Part shown: positions 42,189 to 50,965 of the stretch, piece by piece
Numbering within the stretch: position 1 is the first letter of the stretch
Layout of the letters: each line of letters starts with the position of its first letter
DNA from: an uncultured Blautia sp.
GTDB lineage: Bacteria; Bacillota; Clostridia; Lachnospirales; Lachnospiraceae
Direction of reading: 5' to 3'
DNA: 64,000 bases
Assembly (NCBI GenBank): GCA_900551075.1
Contig: URVB01000014.1
Location: 6,874-70,873 of the forward strand
Made by a program: the position numbers and the translations under genes
The notes under the pieces: generated by a model
What the model saw: the letters and a program-made list of their open reading frames with translations, nothing else
What the model was told of the DNA's origin: nothing
Database searches by the model: none

Positions 42189-42595
42189 GTGACATTAGTA
42201 AAGTGGACTATCTGGATGAGAAAGATTATATTATGCGTATGATTAAAGAAATGGTGAGAGTGCTTTTTTCTCTGATGCTGGGGAAGAAATATGTCTCCGT
42301 AGAACTGCCAGATGAAAATAAATATAATGTTTCCGGAAAAGGATTGGATGATTTTTTGAGAATGGTAGATTATGGACAGATTAATGAGGCAGAAAATATG
42401 CTGCTGGAAAATCTTGATTATGACAGCAGGGAAGAAAATCTGGCCGCAATACGTCTTTATCAATATATTGGAGAAAAGGATGAAGATTTCCTGTCTAAGT
42501 GCAATTACTCAAAAGAAGAGGCTTTGGAGGGCTTAAAGATGCTGGCCGAAAAAGCAGGATTTGGTGAAGTAAATAAAATATTTACGGAGCTTTAG
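42164..42595 (+). CDS. DUF6483 family protein
   Basis: A 143-residue helical protein. The family core begins near DEKDYIMRMIKEMVRVL, with AENMLLENLDYDSREENLAAIRLY in the middle. The open frame starts at ATG 42164 and overlaps the DUF3795 gene by 25 bases; family members usually begin close to the YIMRMI helix, so GTG 42203 is a credible alternative start. Function unknown. Confidence 0.7.
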   Translation: MQVLDERVGDISKVDYLDEKDYIMRMIKEMVRVLFSLMLGKKYVSVELPDENKYNVSGKGLDDFLRMVDYGQINEAENMLLENLDYDSREENLAAIRLYQYIGEKDEDFLSKCNYSKEEALEGLKMLAEKAGFGEVNKIFTEL

Positions 42596-42712
42596 CTTTG
42601 GATTTTGAGGCATAAGCAAAAAGTGTACCATCGACCGGTGCGCATTCTGTAAATATTCGGTTTAATTATATTGTCATTAAAAATAATCACGTGCCCGCCG
42701 GGCGCACAATAG

Positions 42713-42747
42713 CAAGAAACAGGGGACTGACAGGCCCCTGTTTCTTG
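42713..42747. terminator. Hairpin between convergent genes
   Basis: A perfect 13-bp stem CAAGAAACAGGGG (42713-42725) with CCCCTGTTTCTTG (42735-42747). The T-run is weak on both strands, but the position between convergent genes fits a bidirectional terminator. Confidence 0.55.
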
Positions 42748-42752
42748 TGGAA

Positions 42753-43538
42753 TTAATATTTTAATTCGACATTTTTGATGTCTGTGATCAACATATGGCC
42801 GGGTGCGTGGGTGATAGCCAAAGAAGGTTTGGATTCCATTACCACATTCTGAGGCGTTACGCCGCAGGGCCAGAATACAGGAACTTCTCCGTCCCGAATC
42901 GTGACCATATCCCCGAAATCCGGTTTTGCGATATCGCGAATGCCGATTACTTCCGGGGTTCCAATATGAACTGGAGCACCGTGAACACGAGGCATTTCAC
43001 CGGTAATCAGGACGGCCTTCGGGATCAGTTCATACGGGATCGGACGCATACTGACAACCATATTGCCATGGAAATCACCCGCCGGTACACAGGGAATATT
43101 CGTCCTGTACATAGGAACATTGCATCCCTCTTCTATATGGCGTACAGGTACATTTGCTTCCAGAAGCGCTGCTTCGAAAGAAAAGCTGCAGCCGATAAGA
43201 AAGCTTACAAAATCATCCTGCCAGAATTCAGAGACATCGGTATATTCTCCGTTCAGCTCTCCATCTCTGTAAATGCGGTAACGGGGAATATCTTTTGCAA
43301 TATCTGCGCCGTCTGCAATGGTATGAAGCAGCCGGCTTCCGGTGTCACTTACTTCTAGTATGGGGCATGACTTGGGATTTCGCTGTGTAAACAGAAAAAA
43401 ATCATAAGCCTGACTGCGGGGCAGCACGACCAGATTTGCCTGTGCGTATCCGGCACACATTCCGGCTGTCGGCCCTGTAATCCTTTGTTGGCGGATCATT
43501 GCGCGGACTTCCCTGGGAGACATGTTTGTATAATCCAT
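42753..43538 (-). CDS. Putative hydro-lyase, DUF1445 family (YcsI-like)
   Basis: A 261-residue member of the DUF1445/YcsI family, annotated as D-glutamate cyclase-like or hydro-lyase. Visible: MSPREVRAMIRQQRITGPTAG split at the N-terminus, VVLPRSQAYDFFLFTQRNP near 45, and EVPVFWPCGVTPQ near 222. ATG 43538 is chosen because AAGGAG lies just upstream on the minus strand. Family-normal length. No lactam-hydrolase genes lie beside it, so it stands alone. Confidence 0.85.
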   Translation of the reverse strand: MDYTNMSPREVRAMIRQQRITGPTAGMCAGYAQANLVVLPRSQAYDFFLFTQRNPKSCPILEVSDTGSRLLHTIADGADIAKDIPRYRIYRDGELNGEYTDVSEFWQDDFVSFLIGCSFSFEAALLEANVPVRHIEEGCNVPMYRTNIPCVPAGDFHGNMVVSMRPIPYELIPKAVLITGEMPRVHGAPVHIGTPEVIGIRDIAKPDFGDMVTIRDGEVPVFWPCGVTPQNVVMESKPSLAITHAPGHMLITDIKNVELKY

Positions 43539-43584
43539 ATGGTTGCTCCTTTCATGATGTAATACGTTGAATTGCATTAACATA

Positions 43585-43614
43585 ATCATACCACAGATGA
43601 ATAACCAGATACAA
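43585..43614 (-). promoter_or_regulatory. Predicted promoter of the DUF1445 gene
   Basis: On the minus strand TTGTAT, an 18-base spacer and TATGAT preceded by TGG (extended -10). Confidence 0.55.
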
Positions 43615-43764
43615 GATAAATAACAAATTTAATGAATGAGGAGTTTGGTGTGAATGACAAAATGAATGGGATGTGATATAGTTATATGGTAACAAAGGGC
43701 AGATTACGTCAGAAGCGTATCCGTTCAATAAAAGAATTCGAAACCATGTTATAGGAGACAAGAA

Positions 43765-44436
43765 ATGCTTGGAAGGAACTATGGAAAAAAACTGCAGAAA
43801 TATGTATCAGATTACGTTGTTTTTGATCTGGAAACAACGGGAGTATCGACTGTATCAGATGAGATTGTGGAAATAGCGGCTCTGAGGGTGGTCAACGGAT
43901 GTGCAGCAGAGGAATTCAGTACTTTGGTCAATCCTCTCCGTCCGATTCCTTATTCTGCAAGTATGGTGAATGGTATTACAGATGCTATGGTGTCAGACGC
44001 CCCGGTTCTTAAAGAGGTATTCCCGGACTTTCTGGATTTTGTTGGGAATTCCGTACTCATTGGACATAATATACATACCTTTGATCTGAAATTTCTGTAT
44101 AGGGCAGCAGAACAATTATATGGAAAAGCGCTGGATAATGATTACATTGATACGCTGCTCCTGGCTAAAACGTGCCTGCCACAGCTTGCAAGGCGCCGAT
44201 TGGCGGATTTGGCCGCCTACTATCATATTTCCATAGAGGGAGCGCATCGTGCGTTGAATGACTGTCACATGAATCAACAAGTATTTGAGGCTCTTGGAAA
44301 AGAAATACAGATGGGAAAAATGAAAGTGAGGATATGCTCCCGATGCGGAGGGATAATGCAAAAGAGAAAGGGCAGATACGGTGAATTCTGGGGCTGCAGC
44401 GGATATCCGAAATGCAGATATACGGAAAATGCATAG
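43765..44436 (+). CDS. DnaQ-like 3-prime to 5-prime exonuclease with topoisomerase-type zinc finger
   Basis: A 223-residue fusion. Residues 15-180 form a DEDDh exonuclease: FDLETTG (first Asp, Glu), HNIHTFDLKFL (Asp) and HRALNDCHMNQQ (His, Asp). Residues 190-220 form a four-cysteine topoisomerase I-like zinc ribbon (CSRCGGIM ... FWGCSGYPKC). The ribbon probably binds single-stranded nucleic acid. AGGAGA precedes the start. Not in an operon with polymerase genes. Confidence 0.87.
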   Translation: MLGRNYGKKLQKYVSDYVVFDLETTGVSTVSDEIVEIAALRVVNGCAAEEFSTLVNPLRPIPYSASMVNGITDAMVSDAPVLKEVFPDFLDFVGNSVLIGHNIHTFDLKFLYRAAEQLYGKALDNDYIDTLLLAKTCLPQLARRRLADLAAYYHISIEGAHRALNDCHMNQQVFEALGKEIQMGKMKVRICSRCGGIMQKRKGRYGEFWGCSGYPKCRYTENA

Positions 44437-44447
44437 GAATCAATCAA

Positions 44448-44487
44448 TGGCTTTCTATTGAAATAATAAAAACAGCGCCGCTTTATA
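44448..44487 (+). repeat. 40-bp direct repeat, copy 1
   Basis: Runs from TGGCTTTCTATTG to GCCGCTTTATA and is identical to 45157-45196. Lies 11 bases after the exonuclease stop. Confidence 0.9.
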
Positions 44488-44530
44488 AAATGTGGCGTTA
44501 GGCTGCGGCAGTGATGATAACGGGTGTCTT

Positions 44531-44550
44531 GCGTTTTACAATCAAAACGC
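44531..44550. other. Small inverted repeat before mazG
   Basis: GCGTTTT-N6-AAAACGC, perfect 7-bp arms, 62 bases before the mazG-like start; operator or hairpin. Confidence 0.35.
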
Positions 44551-44592
44551 GTGTGTGTTTTTACTTAAATAAATATAGGGAGGTATTTTATT

Positions 44593-44916
44593 TTGTTAAT
44601 GAAAAACAGTTCATTGGATGAGATTCAAAATTATTTTTCTGATATATTTAAAAAGAGAGGTTTTAATGATGACTCTATTGAAAGTAAAATGCTACTACTC
44701 ACTGAGGAGATTGGAGAACTGGCGAAAGCTCTACGCAAGGATAACAGCGATTTAGGTGTAGATGTCCGTAAAATAGAAAATTATCATATGGTGAAGGAAG
44801 AAGTTGCGGACGTTTTTATTGTTTTACTATCAATATGTCTTAAATGCGGCATTAATTTATCAGATGCAGTTATTGAAAAGGAAATGCTTAATGAAAAAAG
44901 AAAATGGGATAAATAG
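44593..44916 (+). CDS. MazG-like nucleotide pyrophosphohydrolase
   Basis: A 107-residue single-domain MazG-like protein. The metal-binding helices show LLTEEIGELAKALRK and VKEEVADVFIVLLSICLKCG, matching the EExxE and ExxD motifs that bind Mg2+. Likely hydrolyses NTPs to NMPs. The start is TTG 44593, nine bases after GGGAGG, or ATG 44599. Lower GC than neighbours and bounded by direct repeats, so likely acquired. Confidence 0.82.
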   Translation: MLMKNSSLDEIQNYFSDIFKKRGFNDDSIESKMLLLTEEIGELAKALRKDNSDLGVDVRKIENYHMVKEEVADVFIVLLSICLKCGINLSDAVIEKEMLNEKRKWDK

Positions 44917-45145
44917 AAGACAGGCTTTATATTATATTCTAAATGTTTTTAAGGGAAATAAACTGGAAATTATTCATAATTTAATGTTTTTTAATGGAAT
45001 TGGTTTGCATAAGGCATCAATCTGCTTAGAGATTTATGATGCCTATGTTACTGGAAACTTTCATTTTGACTGTAATAAGCTTGGTTGTAATATTCTGCAA
45101 GAGGATATTGCCGATGAACTTAATAATTTGGTAAGTTTAGAGTGA
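44891..45145 (+). CDS. Hypothetical protein, 84 residues, overlapping mazG
   Basis: Starts ATG 44891 within the last 26 bases of the mazG-like gene, with AAAGGAAA upstream. The product has helices and the segment IIHNLMFFNGIGLHKASICLEIYD. No family recognised. Overlap and shared AT-rich composition suggest it belongs to the same cassette. Confidence 0.5.
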   Translation: MKKENGINRRQALYYILNVFKGNKLEIIHNLMFFNGIGLHKASICLEIYDAYVTGNFHFDCNKLGCNILQEDIADELNNLVSLE

Positions 45146-45156
45146 ACTTAGAGAGG

Positions 45157-45196
45157 TGGCTTTCTATTGAAATAATAAAAACAGCGCCGCTTTATA
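45157..45196 (+). repeat. 40-bp direct repeat, copy 2
   Basis: Identical to 44448-44487. This copy continues into a full hairpin (45179-45227); copy 1 does not. Confidence 0.9.
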
Positions 45197-45227
45197 CCTA
45201 CCATATAGCTATAAAGCAACGCTGTTT
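45163..45227 (-). terminator. Minus-strand terminator of a lost gene
   Basis: AAACAGCG-CC-GCTTTATA (45179-45196) pairs with TATAAAGC-AA-CGCTGTTT (45210-45227); read on the minus strand the stem is followed by TTTTTATTATTT. No minus-strand gene now precedes it except a short remnant. Confidence 0.6.
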
Positions 45228-45279
45228 GGGAAGCTAAAATCCCTGGTTTTCAGTCAGCTAAAAATCACCCGGAGATGTC

Positions 45280-45372
45280 TTAGAACTGGCCGCTCTGGCT
45301 TCCGGAAGACATCTGTCTTTCCTGTGCTTCGATCATTTTCTTAAAAATGTACTCCGAACAACTGCACTTTTT
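45280..45372 (-). pseudogene. Possible C-terminal gene remnant
   Basis: A 30-codon minus-strand frame without a start of its own, ending EAQERQMSSGSQSGQF before a stop. It sits directly upstream of the orphan terminator, as the tail of a deleted gene would. Family not recognised; could be chance. Confidence 0.3.
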
Positions 45373-45576
45373 TCAATGTAATTTAGGTATTACCGCACCG
45401 AATCCAACGGAGATGGTTACATACTCTGTCAAGCTTTATTCAAAAGAATTTCTATTTGAAAAACCGTTTTTTTCATTTTTACCCAACATTTCACAGTGAA
45501 TATATACAATGTATACAAAAATGCAAAACATGTTTATAAAAAATGTACAATATTTTGTGTTGGTGATTAAAAATTC

Positions 45577-45625
45577 ACAGCTGGGACAGCCTGTTATCTT
45601 GTTGCCCCGGCTGTAAAATTTTTTT
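45577..45625 (+). terminator. Terminator-like hairpin
   Basis: ACAGCTGGG (45577-45585) pairs with CCCGGCTGT (45606-45614), one G-U, followed by AAAATTTTTTT. No gene precedes it on this strand within 400 bases, so it may end a small RNA. Confidence 0.5.
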
Positions 45626-45707
45626 AGTGTGGGTGTACAGATAAAGTAAAAATGATGAACGACACCATATATGTCAGCTTTTTGGCTGTAATTCCAGGGC
45701 AGATAAC

Positions 45708-45736
45708 TTGCGATTATGCTATCCTTGTGGTATCAT
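45708..45736 (+). promoter_or_regulatory. Predicted promoter of the reactivase gene
   Basis: TTGCGA (45708-45713), 17-base spacer, TATCAT (45731-45736) preceded by TGG (extended -10). Confidence 0.65.
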
Positions 45737-45821
45737 AAAATTATATAAAAGCAGGAGAGACACTGCGTAATATGTATGATGTGACAGATTCCTGCTTAAA
45801 AGAAAAGAGGTGCTCTGCATT

Positions 45822-45899
45822 ATGGAAGGGAAATGTTATACAAAGCCTGAACCATGCAAACGACAAATCGAAAAGTTAGAGACACCCGATAAATCTTAA
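45822..45899 (+). CDS. Short upstream ORF, 25 residues
   Basis: ATG 45822 follows AAGAGG by 11 bases; the product begins MEGKCYTKPEPCKRQIEKLE and ends three bases before the reactivase start. That gene has no clear ribosome site of its own, so translational coupling is plausible. Two cysteines and a charged tail; function unknown. Confidence 0.45.
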   Translation: MEGKCYTKPEPCKRQIEKLETPDKS

Positions 45900-45902
45900 A
45901 AC

Positions 45903-48113
45903 ATGGAAGATTTTTATGAATTGGATCATCTTGTTCCGAAACTGGATTTAAATGCAGTGCTTAAGGCTATGGATTGTTATGAAGATAGTCCTGTATATGA
46001 AGAAGTAGTGGAGGAGTATTACGACATTTGTGATGAGATGCTTAGCCTTGTAAAGCCTGTTGGAATACTTGGCTTTGGAATACTTCCAAAGGAAATCGAG
46101 ACAAAGAAATACAAAGCCGGAACTCCGGTTATTTATGCTGTACTCAGTATCGGTGATGAAATCAAGCAGTACAGTACCATGGCATTCCAGAAAGGTGATT
46201 ATGTAAAAGGCATGCTATGTGATGCAATGGCAGACGATATTCTCTTTTCTCTGGAAGAACAGATGATGGAAAAACTTCAGGAGGTATGTAAAGAGCATAA
46301 GACAGGTATCCTTCAGCGTTTGGAGCCGCCCAACGATATTCCTATGGAATCCCAGCATGTAGCTTGGGAACATCTAAAACTGGAAAAAAGGTTTGGAATT
46401 GGCATTAGCACCGGTTTTATGTTTAATCCTGTAAAGACCTCCTGTCAGTTGTTTATCCTGACAGATGATGAGAAGGTTTTTAAGGCACAGCATGACTGCA
46501 GAAAATGTCCCAATATAAATTGCAAAATGCGCAATATTCCCAAAGCAGAAGTGGAAGTGTATAGGGGAACAGAATCAAGAAAGATTTTGGTAGAGGAAGG
46601 GGAATTCCTGATGAATGCCCTTGTCCGTGAAGGTTATTATCTGAGTGCGCCCTGCGGCGGAAAAGGGCGGTGCGGTAAGTGTGGAGTACAGGTATTGGAA
46701 GGGGATGCCTGGATTACTTCGGAGGATGAGAAAGTCTTTACAAAGGAGCAGCTGAAAGCTGGCTGGAGACTTTCTTGCAAATTATATCCCACTGAAGATT
46801 TGAGAATTGCTTTTGCTTTAGACGATGAATCGCTGTTTGAGATTTTAAGTGACTGTCAGAATACAGAAACATCTGGAACAGCAGAAGAAAGCAGTTATGA
46901 AATTGCCGTGGATATCGGAACGACCACGATTGCTATGGAGCTTCTGGGAAAAGACAGTGGAAAGAATCTTCATACAGTTACCTGTATTAATGAGCAAAGG
47001 GTTTATGGAGCTGATGTAATCTCCAGAATTCAGGCTTCTGTAGACGGCAGAAAAGAAGAAATTCAGAATCGCATACGCCATAATCTTCGCAGAGAAATTA
47101 GGAAGCTTGCAGAAGAATCCGGGGTGGAACTGGAAAAAGTAAACCGTATTTCTATTGCTGGAAATACAACGATGGGGCATCTTCTTATGGGATATGACTG
47201 TGATACTCTTGGGATATTTCCTTTTAGGCCTGTAAATATTGATTTTATTAGAGGAAGTTTTAAGGAGATTCTGGGAGGCGATGAGTGTCATGCTGCAGTG
47301 GAACTTCTTCCAGGAATATCCACATATGTTGGTGGGGATATTGTTTCCGGATTATATGCTTGTGGTTTTCACAACAGTGAGGACGTTTGTCTTTTGGTTG
47401 ATTTGGGAACTAATGGGGAAATGGCACTGGGTAATAAATATAGGATTCTTGTTACATCTACGGCTGCAGGACCTGCTTTTGAAGGAGGAAACATCACATG
47501 GGGAACAGGAAGTGTGGCCGGAGCCATTTGTTCTGTGGAAATCCGCGAGGGAAAGGCTGCTGTAAAAACTATTCAGAACAAGACTCCAGTCGGTATTTGC
47601 GGAACCGGTGTGGTGGAGACTGCCATGGAACTTGTAAAAGCAAAACTGGTGGATGAGACAGGACGTATGGATGAGGAATATTTTGATGCCGGATTTCCTC
47701 TGGCAGAAACAGAGGATGGCAGGTCAATTGTATTCACCAGGAAGGATGTCAGGGAGATTCAGCTTGCCAAAGCCGCTGTCCGTGCAGGTGTGGAAACATT
47801 GTTGCTCCGTTATGGCGTGGAAAAAGAACAGGTTGCAAGAGTTTACCTGGCAGGCGGTTTCGGTTATAAGTTGGACAGGGATAAGGCAATTGCCATTGGC
47901 ATGTTACCTGGTGAATTTCGTGACCGTATAGAAACAGTAGGGAACAGTTCCTTGTCCGGAGCAGTCAGGTATAACAAAGACATTGAGGGAGAAACTGTCC
48001 TCAGACATATTGTAGAAATATCTTCCGAAGTTAACCTGTCCGCGGATAAAGATTTTAACGAATTTTATATGGACTATATGATGTTTGATATAGAGACAGA
48101 CGTGGAGAACTAA
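45903..48113 (+). CDS. Corrinoid protein reductive activator (RACo/ASKHA type) with extra N-terminal domain
   Basis: A 736-residue ATP-dependent reactivase that reduces inactive Co(II) in corrinoid proteins back to Co(I). Residues 1-215 resemble a methionine-synthase activation domain and end in an extra cysteine motif C199-X2-C202-X4-C207. Residues about 218-310 are a plant-type [2Fe-2S] ferredoxin domain, C251-X5-C257-X2-C260-X31-C292. Residues about 335-720 are the DUF4445 ASKHA domain, with DIGTTTIAMELLG, IAGNTTMGHLLMG, LVDLGTNGEMALG and YLAGGFGY. The partner is almost surely the corrinoid domain encoded at 51090. Confidence 0.87.
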   Translation: MEDFYELDHLVPKLDLNAVLKAMDCYEDSPVYEEVVEEYYDICDEMLSLVKPVGILGFGILPKEIETKKYKAGTPVIYAVLSIGDEIKQYSTMAFQKGDYVKGMLCDAMADDILFSLEEQMMEKLQEVCKEHKTGILQRLEPPNDIPMESQHVAWEHLKLEKRFGIGISTGFMFNPVKTSCQLFILTDDEKVFKAQHDCRKCPNINCKMRNIPKAEVEVYRGTESRKILVEEGEFLMNALVREGYYLSAPCGGKGRCGKCGVQVLEGDAWITSEDEKVFTKEQLKAGWRLSCKLYPTEDLRIAFALDDESLFEILSDCQNTETSGTAEESSYEIAVDIGTTTIAMELLGKDSGKNLHTVTCINEQRVYGADVISRIQASVDGRKEEIQNRIRHNLRREIRKLAEESGVELEKVNRISIAGNTTMGHLLMGYDCDTLGIFPFRPVNIDFIRGSFKEILGGDECHAAVELLPGISTYVGGDIVSGLYACGFHNSEDVCLLVDLGTNGEMALGNKYRILVTSTAAGPAFEGGNITWGTGSVAGAICSVEIREGKAAVKTIQNKTPVGICGTGVVETAMELVKAKLVDETGRMDEEYFDAGFPLAETEDGRSIVFTRKDVREIQLAKAAVRAGVETLLLRYGVEKEQVARVYLAGGFGYKLDRDKAIAIGMLPGEFRDRIETVGNSSLSGAVRYNKDIEGETVLRHIVEISSEVNLSADKDFNEFYMDYMMFDIETDVEN

Positions 48114-48485
48114 ATGGTGCTGTAAAGAATCCATTGGAATTGTCTATGGCGTGGAAAGTGTGAAATAGGAGATGATGGAAGGTCTTGTTTTTGACTTCAT
48201 GTTGAGTATATAAAAACTGGGTTCCGCCCAGACCAAAAGTTCAGTGATTTTTGGGGCATGAGAACAAATATTTATCGCTATAGTTACTGTATTATGGTTT
48301 ATTGCTGCAGTAATCTGTTGGAATAGTATAGTTTTATCGTAAGAAAAAGTATAGATATATAGTAGAATCTTATTGTAAAATTTAAGAAAATGAAAGCAAA
48401 TTGAAATAATATTCTCTAAATTTTTCAAATGTAATCTTGTAGGCACTGTATATTCCAGATGTCTAGATAACAAAGAAGGAGTAAC
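48114..48485. promoter_or_regulatory. Intergenic region with a copy of the locus motif
   Basis: No gene seen in 372 bases. GGAATAGTAT (48320-48329) resembles the AAAATAGTAT core of the other sites and lies 51 bases before a possible -10, TATTGT (48371-48376). A small hairpin CTGGG-TTCCG-CCCAG lies near 48217-48231. Confidence 0.4.
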
Positions 48486-50948
48486 ATGATAGTAGAGAGA
48501 AATAAAACAGTTTTTGAGAAACCTCCTGTGGCAGTACCAGACGGCAATGTGGATGTATCTGGCGGAGGAAGATGGAGAGTATGGCAGGATGCCGGTACGA
48601 AAATTGATGCACCGATTATGGGAAATGGAGATATGCTGGCTGCGTTGGCGGGAGATGCCCGTTTTCCGCAATTTTGGATAACGACAAATGATTTCTGGCA
48701 GATGGAAAGTGCGGCAAACTGGGAATTTTTCCACGATAATGCTGCAGCAAAATGCGACCCTGCTATGAGTGTTGGAAGCCCGCGTCCTGTTGGGCGCATG
48801 GTATTTGATATTCCTGAACTGGAAAACGCAGACTGGTACACGGAACAGGATTTTCTTACTGCAACAACAACGACAGTTCTTACTGCTTCAGATGGAAAGA
48901 AATGTATACTGAAAAGCTGGATTTCAGCCACAGAGAATGTGCTGGTGGCAGAATTTAATTCCGAAATGGAACTAAATCTGGAATATGATTTTTATTTTCC
49001 GGATGAAATAGGGAAAGGCTGTGACCGGGCGGCAGACATCTGGGGAAAAGGTGAATCAGATGAGATACAAAATGGTATGTTTGTAGGTATGGTCAGCGGT
49101 AGACCTTTGCAGTTGAAAAAAATCAGTGGAAACATCGTCAGCGGTTTCAGGCAATTCAGCGACCATGTAGATATGCCCACAAAGATAGGATTTGCCGGCT
49201 CTTTTATTGAAAAACCAAAAAACAGAGATATGACATGCAGGATTGCGTCAAAAAAACTGTGCGCTGGAGAAAAAGCAACATTCGTATTGTCTGTACGATC
49301 CTGGGCTAAGTATTCCAGACCTTACGAATATGCAGTATCGAGGACACGGTGGATGACGGAGGAAACGGTTGAAATATTACGAAATCAGCATTTGTCCTGG
49401 TGGAAAAAGTTCTGGTCTGTTTCGGAGATTATTCTGGATGATCCGATTATTGAACAGAGATATTATCTTTCTAAGTATATGCTTGCAAGTCTGTCCCAGG
49501 ATCCAGAGTATCCTCCCAATATTCTTGGTATCAGCACCTTTGACCGACCGGCGTGGAATGGAAATTATAAGATTAATTACAATCATCAGTCGCCATATCT
49601 GAATCTGATGGTGTCCGGTCATTTTAGACAGTCTGATCCTCACGATAGTCCATATCTGAAGTTGATGGATATTTCCACAGAAATGTCAGAGCGCTTGGTG
49701 AATCATCAGGGACTTTATTATCCCCTTGGTCTGGGACCTCACGGAGTGGTCAGTGAAGCACTGCTGCTTCATATGAAATCACCGGCGCTGCATGGTGCGT
49801 TAAATATGATTTTCCGCTACCGTATGACTGAGGATGAAGAGTATGCAGGAAAAGTATATCCTTTTTTGCGTGGTGTTGCAGATTTCTGGGAAAAGGATTT
49901 GGTTTGTGTTGATGGCGTTTATCATGTGGTAGGGGATGGCATGCATGAGCGGTCAGACAGCAATATCCGTGAAAATGGTGAGCCCGAGGATCCTGTAAAT
50001 ACCCTTGGGTATCTGAAGACTTTCTTTACATGGATGCCTGTTATCAGTGAAGCACTGGAGCTTGATGCCGAAAAGAAAGAAAAATGGTTGTATTTAGCAG
50101 AGCATCTGGCAGAATATCCAAGAGGAACCATACGTGAGATTCAGGATAATCCTACTCTTTGGACAGAGGCGGATGTTAAACTGGATGAATTGCTGCCGGA
50201 AGAACTGATGGATACGGAAATTTATTATGATGAAGGGGTAGGAGGAAAGTGGTCCTTTCATTTCCCGGGCAATGTAATGCACATTTATCCAGGGAGTGCG
50301 ATTGGTCTGGGAAGTGACCAAAAAGAATTGGAAATAGCCAGAAATACGGTACATATTCATTCGCTGGTTGAAAATGCAATTGGAGATCATGAATTAAGAA
50401 AAGCAAGAAAAGTGGGAGTAAAATGTAAAAATCCTCATTTTTATAAAGCAGGAGCTTTTAATGCTTCTAATCTGAGCTGCCTGTTTTTTACAGCTGCGGC
50501 GAGAGTTGGATATAATCCGGATGTAATCTGGGAGGAAATGAGACAGATGATTTTGCACCGTGGAATCCCCAATGGTTTTCTCAAAGAAAATCCTCATGGG
50601 ATTGAGCAGTTGAATACCATTCCGGATGCCATACAGGAAATGATGTTGCAAAGCCATGAAGGTGTGATTCGAATTTTTCCGGTATGGCCTAGAAAAAAGC
50701 ATCCGGAAGCAGCTTTTAGTGGCTTCAGAGCATGTGGGGCTTTTGAAGTCAGTGCATCCTTAAAGAATGGTGTTGTGGATACGGTAACAGTGGTCAGTCA
50801 TAAAGGACATACATGCAGGTTTCAGAATCCATGGCCGCGAGAAGAGGCAGAGGTAATTCGTTTTGATGGCCGGACAGAAAAGCTTTCCGGTGACATTCTG
50901 GAAATTCAAATGCAAAGAGAGGAAGGCGTAAGAATTCACAAAGCATGA
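48486..50948 (+). CDS. GH95-like glycoside hydrolase
   Basis: An 820-residue protein with the architecture of GH95 (alpha-L-fucosidase / alpha-galactosidase): an N-terminal beta-sandwich (GGGRWRVWQDAGTKIDAPIMGNG), an (alpha/alpha)6 barrel from about 310, and a C-terminal beta domain (IRIFPVWP, FSGFRACGAFEVSASL). The barrel holds N364-Y-N366, matching the Asn-x-Asn pair of GH95 enzymes. No signal peptide, so intracellular. Sequence is divergent and the sugar specificity is open. AAGGAG precedes the start. Position between reactivase and methyltransferase ties it to the corrinoid system. Confidence 0.75.
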   Translation: MIVERNKTVFEKPPVAVPDGNVDVSGGGRWRVWQDAGTKIDAPIMGNGDMLAALAGDARFPQFWITTNDFWQMESAANWEFFHDNAAAKCDPAMSVGSPRPVGRMVFDIPELENADWYTEQDFLTATTTTVLTASDGKKCILKSWISATENVLVAEFNSEMELNLEYDFYFPDEIGKGCDRAADIWGKGESDEIQNGMFVGMVSGRPLQLKKISGNIVSGFRQFSDHVDMPTKIGFAGSFIEKPKNRDMTCRIASKKLCAGEKATFVLSVRSWAKYSRPYEYAVSRTRWMTEETVEILRNQHLSWWKKFWSVSEIILDDPIIEQRYYLSKYMLASLSQDPEYPPNILGISTFDRPAWNGNYKINYNHQSPYLNLMVSGHFRQSDPHDSPYLKLMDISTEMSERLVNHQGLYYPLGLGPHGVVSEALLLHMKSPALHGALNMIFRYRMTEDEEYAGKVYPFLRGVADFWEKDLVCVDGVYHVVGDGMHERSDSNIRENGEPEDPVNTLGYLKTFFTWMPVISEALELDAEKKEKWLYLAEHLAEYPRGTIREIQDNPTLWTEADVKLDELLPEELMDTEIYYDEGVGGKWSFHFPGNVMHIYPGSAIGLGSDQKELEIARNTVHIHSLVENAIGDHELRKARKVGVKCKNPHFYKAGAFNASNLSCLFFTAAARVGYNPDVIWEEMRQMILHRGIPNGFLKENPHGIEQLNTIPDAIQEMMLQSHEGVIRIFPVWPRKKHPEAAFSGFRACGAFEVSASLKNGVVDTVTVVSHKGHTCRFQNPWPREEAEVIRFDGRTEKLSGDILEIQMQREEGVRIHKA

Positions 50949-50965
50949 ATTTAGGAGGGAATCAT

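Larger units (their letters stand above)
45373..45902. other. AT-rich intergenic region before the corrinoid locus
   Basis: Holds a palindrome TATACAATGTATA near 45505, a terminator-like hairpin, a promoter and a 25-codon ORF listed separately, plus an inverted pair AGCAGGA / TCCTGCT (about 45750 and 45790). I see no cobalamin riboswitch signature. Confidence 0.5.

Noticed and set aside
42795..43358. A 187-codon plus-strand open frame opposite the DUF1445 gene
   Set aside because: The minus-strand frame has family motifs, a ribosome site and a promoter; the plus frame has none.
45373..45902. Cobalamin riboswitch upstream of the reactivase
   Set aside because: The B12-box and core motifs are absent; the region shows only a promoter, a short ORF and simple repeats.
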